Below, piece after piece: positions 62,801 through 64,000 of a DNA stretch of 64,000 nucleotides. The stretch is from Polaribacter sp. Lineage in GTDB: Bacteria; Bacteroidota; Bacteroidia; Flavobacteriales; Flavobacteriaceae. Numbering within the stretch: the first letter of the stretch is position 1; each line of letters starts with the position of its first letter. The notes beneath the pieces were generated by a model, which was not told the DNA's origin, searched no databases, and was given only the letters and a program-made list of their open reading frames with translations. Made by a program: the position numbers and the translations under genes. Where the stretch lies: assembly GCA_028336245.1 (NCBI GenBank), contig JAOKTT010000003.1, forward strand, positions 1 through 64,000, given 5' to 3'.

Positions 62801-63570
62801 TTGGAAACGTTGGTGAAAAGCCAAAAGCGGCAATTATCAGAGAGAAAGGTTCAAATTCTGAACGTGAGATGGCAAATGCAATGTATTTAGCTGGTTTTGA
62901 CGTGAAAGATGTACACATGACCGATTTAATTTCGGGTCGTGAAACTTTAGAAGACATTCAGTTTATTGGTGCTGTTGGTGGTTTTTCAAACTCAGATGTC
63001 TTAGGTTCTGCGAAAGGTTGGGCAGGCGCATTTTTATACAATGCAAAAGCAAAGAAAGCCTTAAAAAACTTCTTTAAAAGAGAAGATACTTTGTCTGTAG
63101 GAATCTGTAACGGTGCTCAATTATGGATGGAGTTGGACTTGATTAACCCAAAGCATAAAGTACATGGTAAATTAGTTCATAATGATTCTCAAAAACATGA
63201 AAGCTCTTTTACCTCCGTAAAAATTCAAGAAAATAATTCTGTAATGTTATCTTCATTGGCAGGAACGGAATTGGGAGTTTGGATTTCTCACGGAGAAGGA
63301 AAGTTCAACTTACCAGAAGCTGAGGAAAATTACAATATCGTTGCAAAATACGGCTACGAAGGATATCCAAATAATCCGAATGGTTCTGATTATAACACGG
63401 CAATGATGAGTGATGCAACTGGAAGACATTTGGTAACGATGCCACATATAGAACGTTCTACTTTTCAGTGGAATTGGGCGAATTATCCTACAGGAAGAAA
63501 GGATGATGTTTCTCCTTGGCTGGAAGCATTTATAAATGCGAAAGAATGGATAGACACCTGCAATCAATAA
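59884..63570 (+). CDS. purL: Phosphoribosylformylglycinamidine synthase (fused synthetase and glutaminase)
   Basis: MIHFFGNKDSKVYAVQTT...; HNFPTTVEPFNGAATGSGGEIRDR; C-terminal glutaminase SVGICNGAQLWMEL. Start at 59863 is also possible. Confidence 0.95.
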   Translation: MIHFFGNKDSKVYAVQTTKELTAKTVSKLTWLFANQPKIEAAAIDAFFVGPRAAMITPWSTNAVEITQNMAISGILRIEEFTVVSEDFTDFDPMISEKFTRLHQESFTVAVLPEAILDIEDIAAYNAQEGLSLSTDEVEYLESVATKIGRKLTDSEVFGFSQVNSEHCRHKIFNGTFVIDGEEQPTSLFKMIKETAKQFPNDIVSAYKDNVAFIKGPKVAQFAPKTADKPDFYQTEDFESVISIKAETHNFPTTVEPFNGAATGSGGEIRDRLAGGKGSLPLAGTAVYMTSYSRLEEKRYWEHKFEARDWLYQTPKDILIKASNGASDFGNKFGQPLITGSVLTFEHEENAASSTTKPRKLGYDKVIMQAGGIGYGKADQAIKETPKEGDKIVILGGDNYRIGMGGAAVSSSDTGELASGIELNAVQRSNPEMQKRAANAIRGMVESEENFIVSIHDHGAGGHLNCLSELVEDTGGKIDLDTLPVGDPTLSGKEIIGNESQERMGLVIAEKNIDTLQKIADRERSPMYTVGEVTGDKRFTFKSKKKGDTPMDFALEDMFGASPKTVLTDITVERKYKNPRYKAKNLEIYLKQVLQLEAVACKDWLTNKVDRCVGGKVAKQQCVGPLQIPLNNVGVMALDYNGKEGVATAIGHAPISGLIDPEAGSRNAITEALTNLMWAPLKDKLKSVSLSANWMWPCKNEGEDARLYKAVKAVSEFSIDLGINVPTGKDSLSMKQKYADSEVISPGTVIISAAGNCNEITKVVEPLLQIDGGNIYYINISQDAYKLGGSSFNQTLNALGNEAPDVTNASYLKKTFNTIQQLIKEDKIKAGHDIASGGFITTLLEMCFADVNLGADFNISELNEEDTIKVLFSENAGIVFQADASVETAFEEMGITVFNIGTANNSGKVTIKNNEETFSFDVAEMRDVWYKTSFLLDSKQTANGLAQDRFDNYKKQPLTYKFPANFTGKLPIIGNVGEKPKAAIIREKGSNSEREMANAMYLAGFDVKDVHMTDLISGRETLEDIQFIGAVGGFSNSDVLGSAKGWAGAFLYNAKAKKALKNFFKREDTLSVGICNGAQLWMELDLINPKHKVHGKLVHNDSQKHESSFTSVKIQENNSVMLSSLAGTELGVWISHGEGKFNLPEAEENYNIVAKYGYEGYPNNPNGSDYNTAMMSDATGRHLVTMPHIERSTFQWNWANYPTGRKDDVSPWLEAFINAKEWIDTCNQ

Positions 63571-63650
63571 ACATATTAAATCTTAGAAAAAAGGATTAAC
63601 TCGATAGTTAATGCTTTTTGAGTATATTGTGGTGAACAAAATTCATTTTA

Positions 63651-64000
63651 ATGACCAAAAAACCAACACGGCTTTTTGATTTCCCCCAATATCAATTGCA
63701 GGAATACCCACAGGAAAAATGTTTCGTTTACAAAGAAAATAATATTTGGAAAAATATTTCTACCCAGAAATATATAGATCAAGCAAACCTTGCAAGTAGA
63801 GCTCTTTTAAAACTCGGAATTCAACCGAACGATAAGATTGCTGTAATTACTGTAAACAATAGCTATACATGGCATGTTTTAGACATCGGTATTTTACAGA
63901 TTGGTGCCCAGAACGTGCCTTTATACGCCACACTTTCAAGTAAAGATTACGCCTATATCCTAACCCACTCTGATGCACAGTATTGCTTTGTTTCTGATGA
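63651..64000 (+). CDS. AMP-dependent synthetase/long-chain acyl-CoA ligase (3'-truncated by window edge)
   Basis: ATG at 63651, open to the window end: MTKKPTRLFDFPQYQLQEYPQEKCFVYKENNIWKNISTQKYIDQANLASRALLKLGIQPNDKIAVITVNNSYTWHVLDIGILQIGAQNVPLYATLSSKDYAYILTHSDAQYCFVSD. Confidence 0.85.
   Translation, partial: MTKKPTRLFDFPQYQLQEYPQEKCFVYKENNIWKNISTQKYIDQANLASRALLKLGIQPNDKIAVITVNNSYTWHVLDIGILQIGAQNVPLYATLSSKDYAYILTHSDAQYCFVSD

Noticed and set aside
1-64000. CRISPR arrays, prophage, transposase, integrase, restriction-modification or other defence genes
   Set aside because: None seen. No regularly spaced direct repeats or signature proteins were apparent in the window.

Overview
This 64 kb window is a dense, AT-rich chromosomal segment from a marine-type Flavobacteriaceae (Bacteroidota). 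The evidence is T9SS C-terminal sorting domains, Bacteroidetes TAnnTTTG promoter boxes and flavobacterial gene order. Almost all of it is core housekeeping content: spoT/rel, a Fur-family regulator, purA, an OstA-like protein, aconitase, rnpB, grpE-dnaJ, murA, uvrD/pcrA, parE-parC, lysA, tex, topB, gcvT, ychF, serC-serA, recG, an rsmB-like gene and purL. Accessory content is limited to a cobalamin-riboswitch/TonB-receptor/substrate-binding-protein locus, a pectinacetylesterase-like lipoprotein, and two tandem paralogous T9SS-secreted endonuclease I proteins. I found no CRISPR array, prophage, IS element, tRNA, rRNA or recognisable defence island. The best leads for something undescribed are: (1) a compact two-hairpin sRNA candidate (about 10495-10567, minus strand) between rnpB and dnaJ, with its own promoter and terminator; (2) a serC-serA-DUF1015 operon whose DUF1015 protein carries an ADGHHRS motif resembling ParB/SerK-type serine kinases; (3) a DnaQ-like exonuclease fused to an apparently degenerate GIY-YIG domain; (4) a DnaJ keeping only two of the four CxxCxGxG motifs; (5) an A10 homopolymer at the 3' end of lysA where a one-base change restores a more natural C-terminus; and (6) the tandem secreted nucleases. 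All calls come from reading the sequence. No database search was run.
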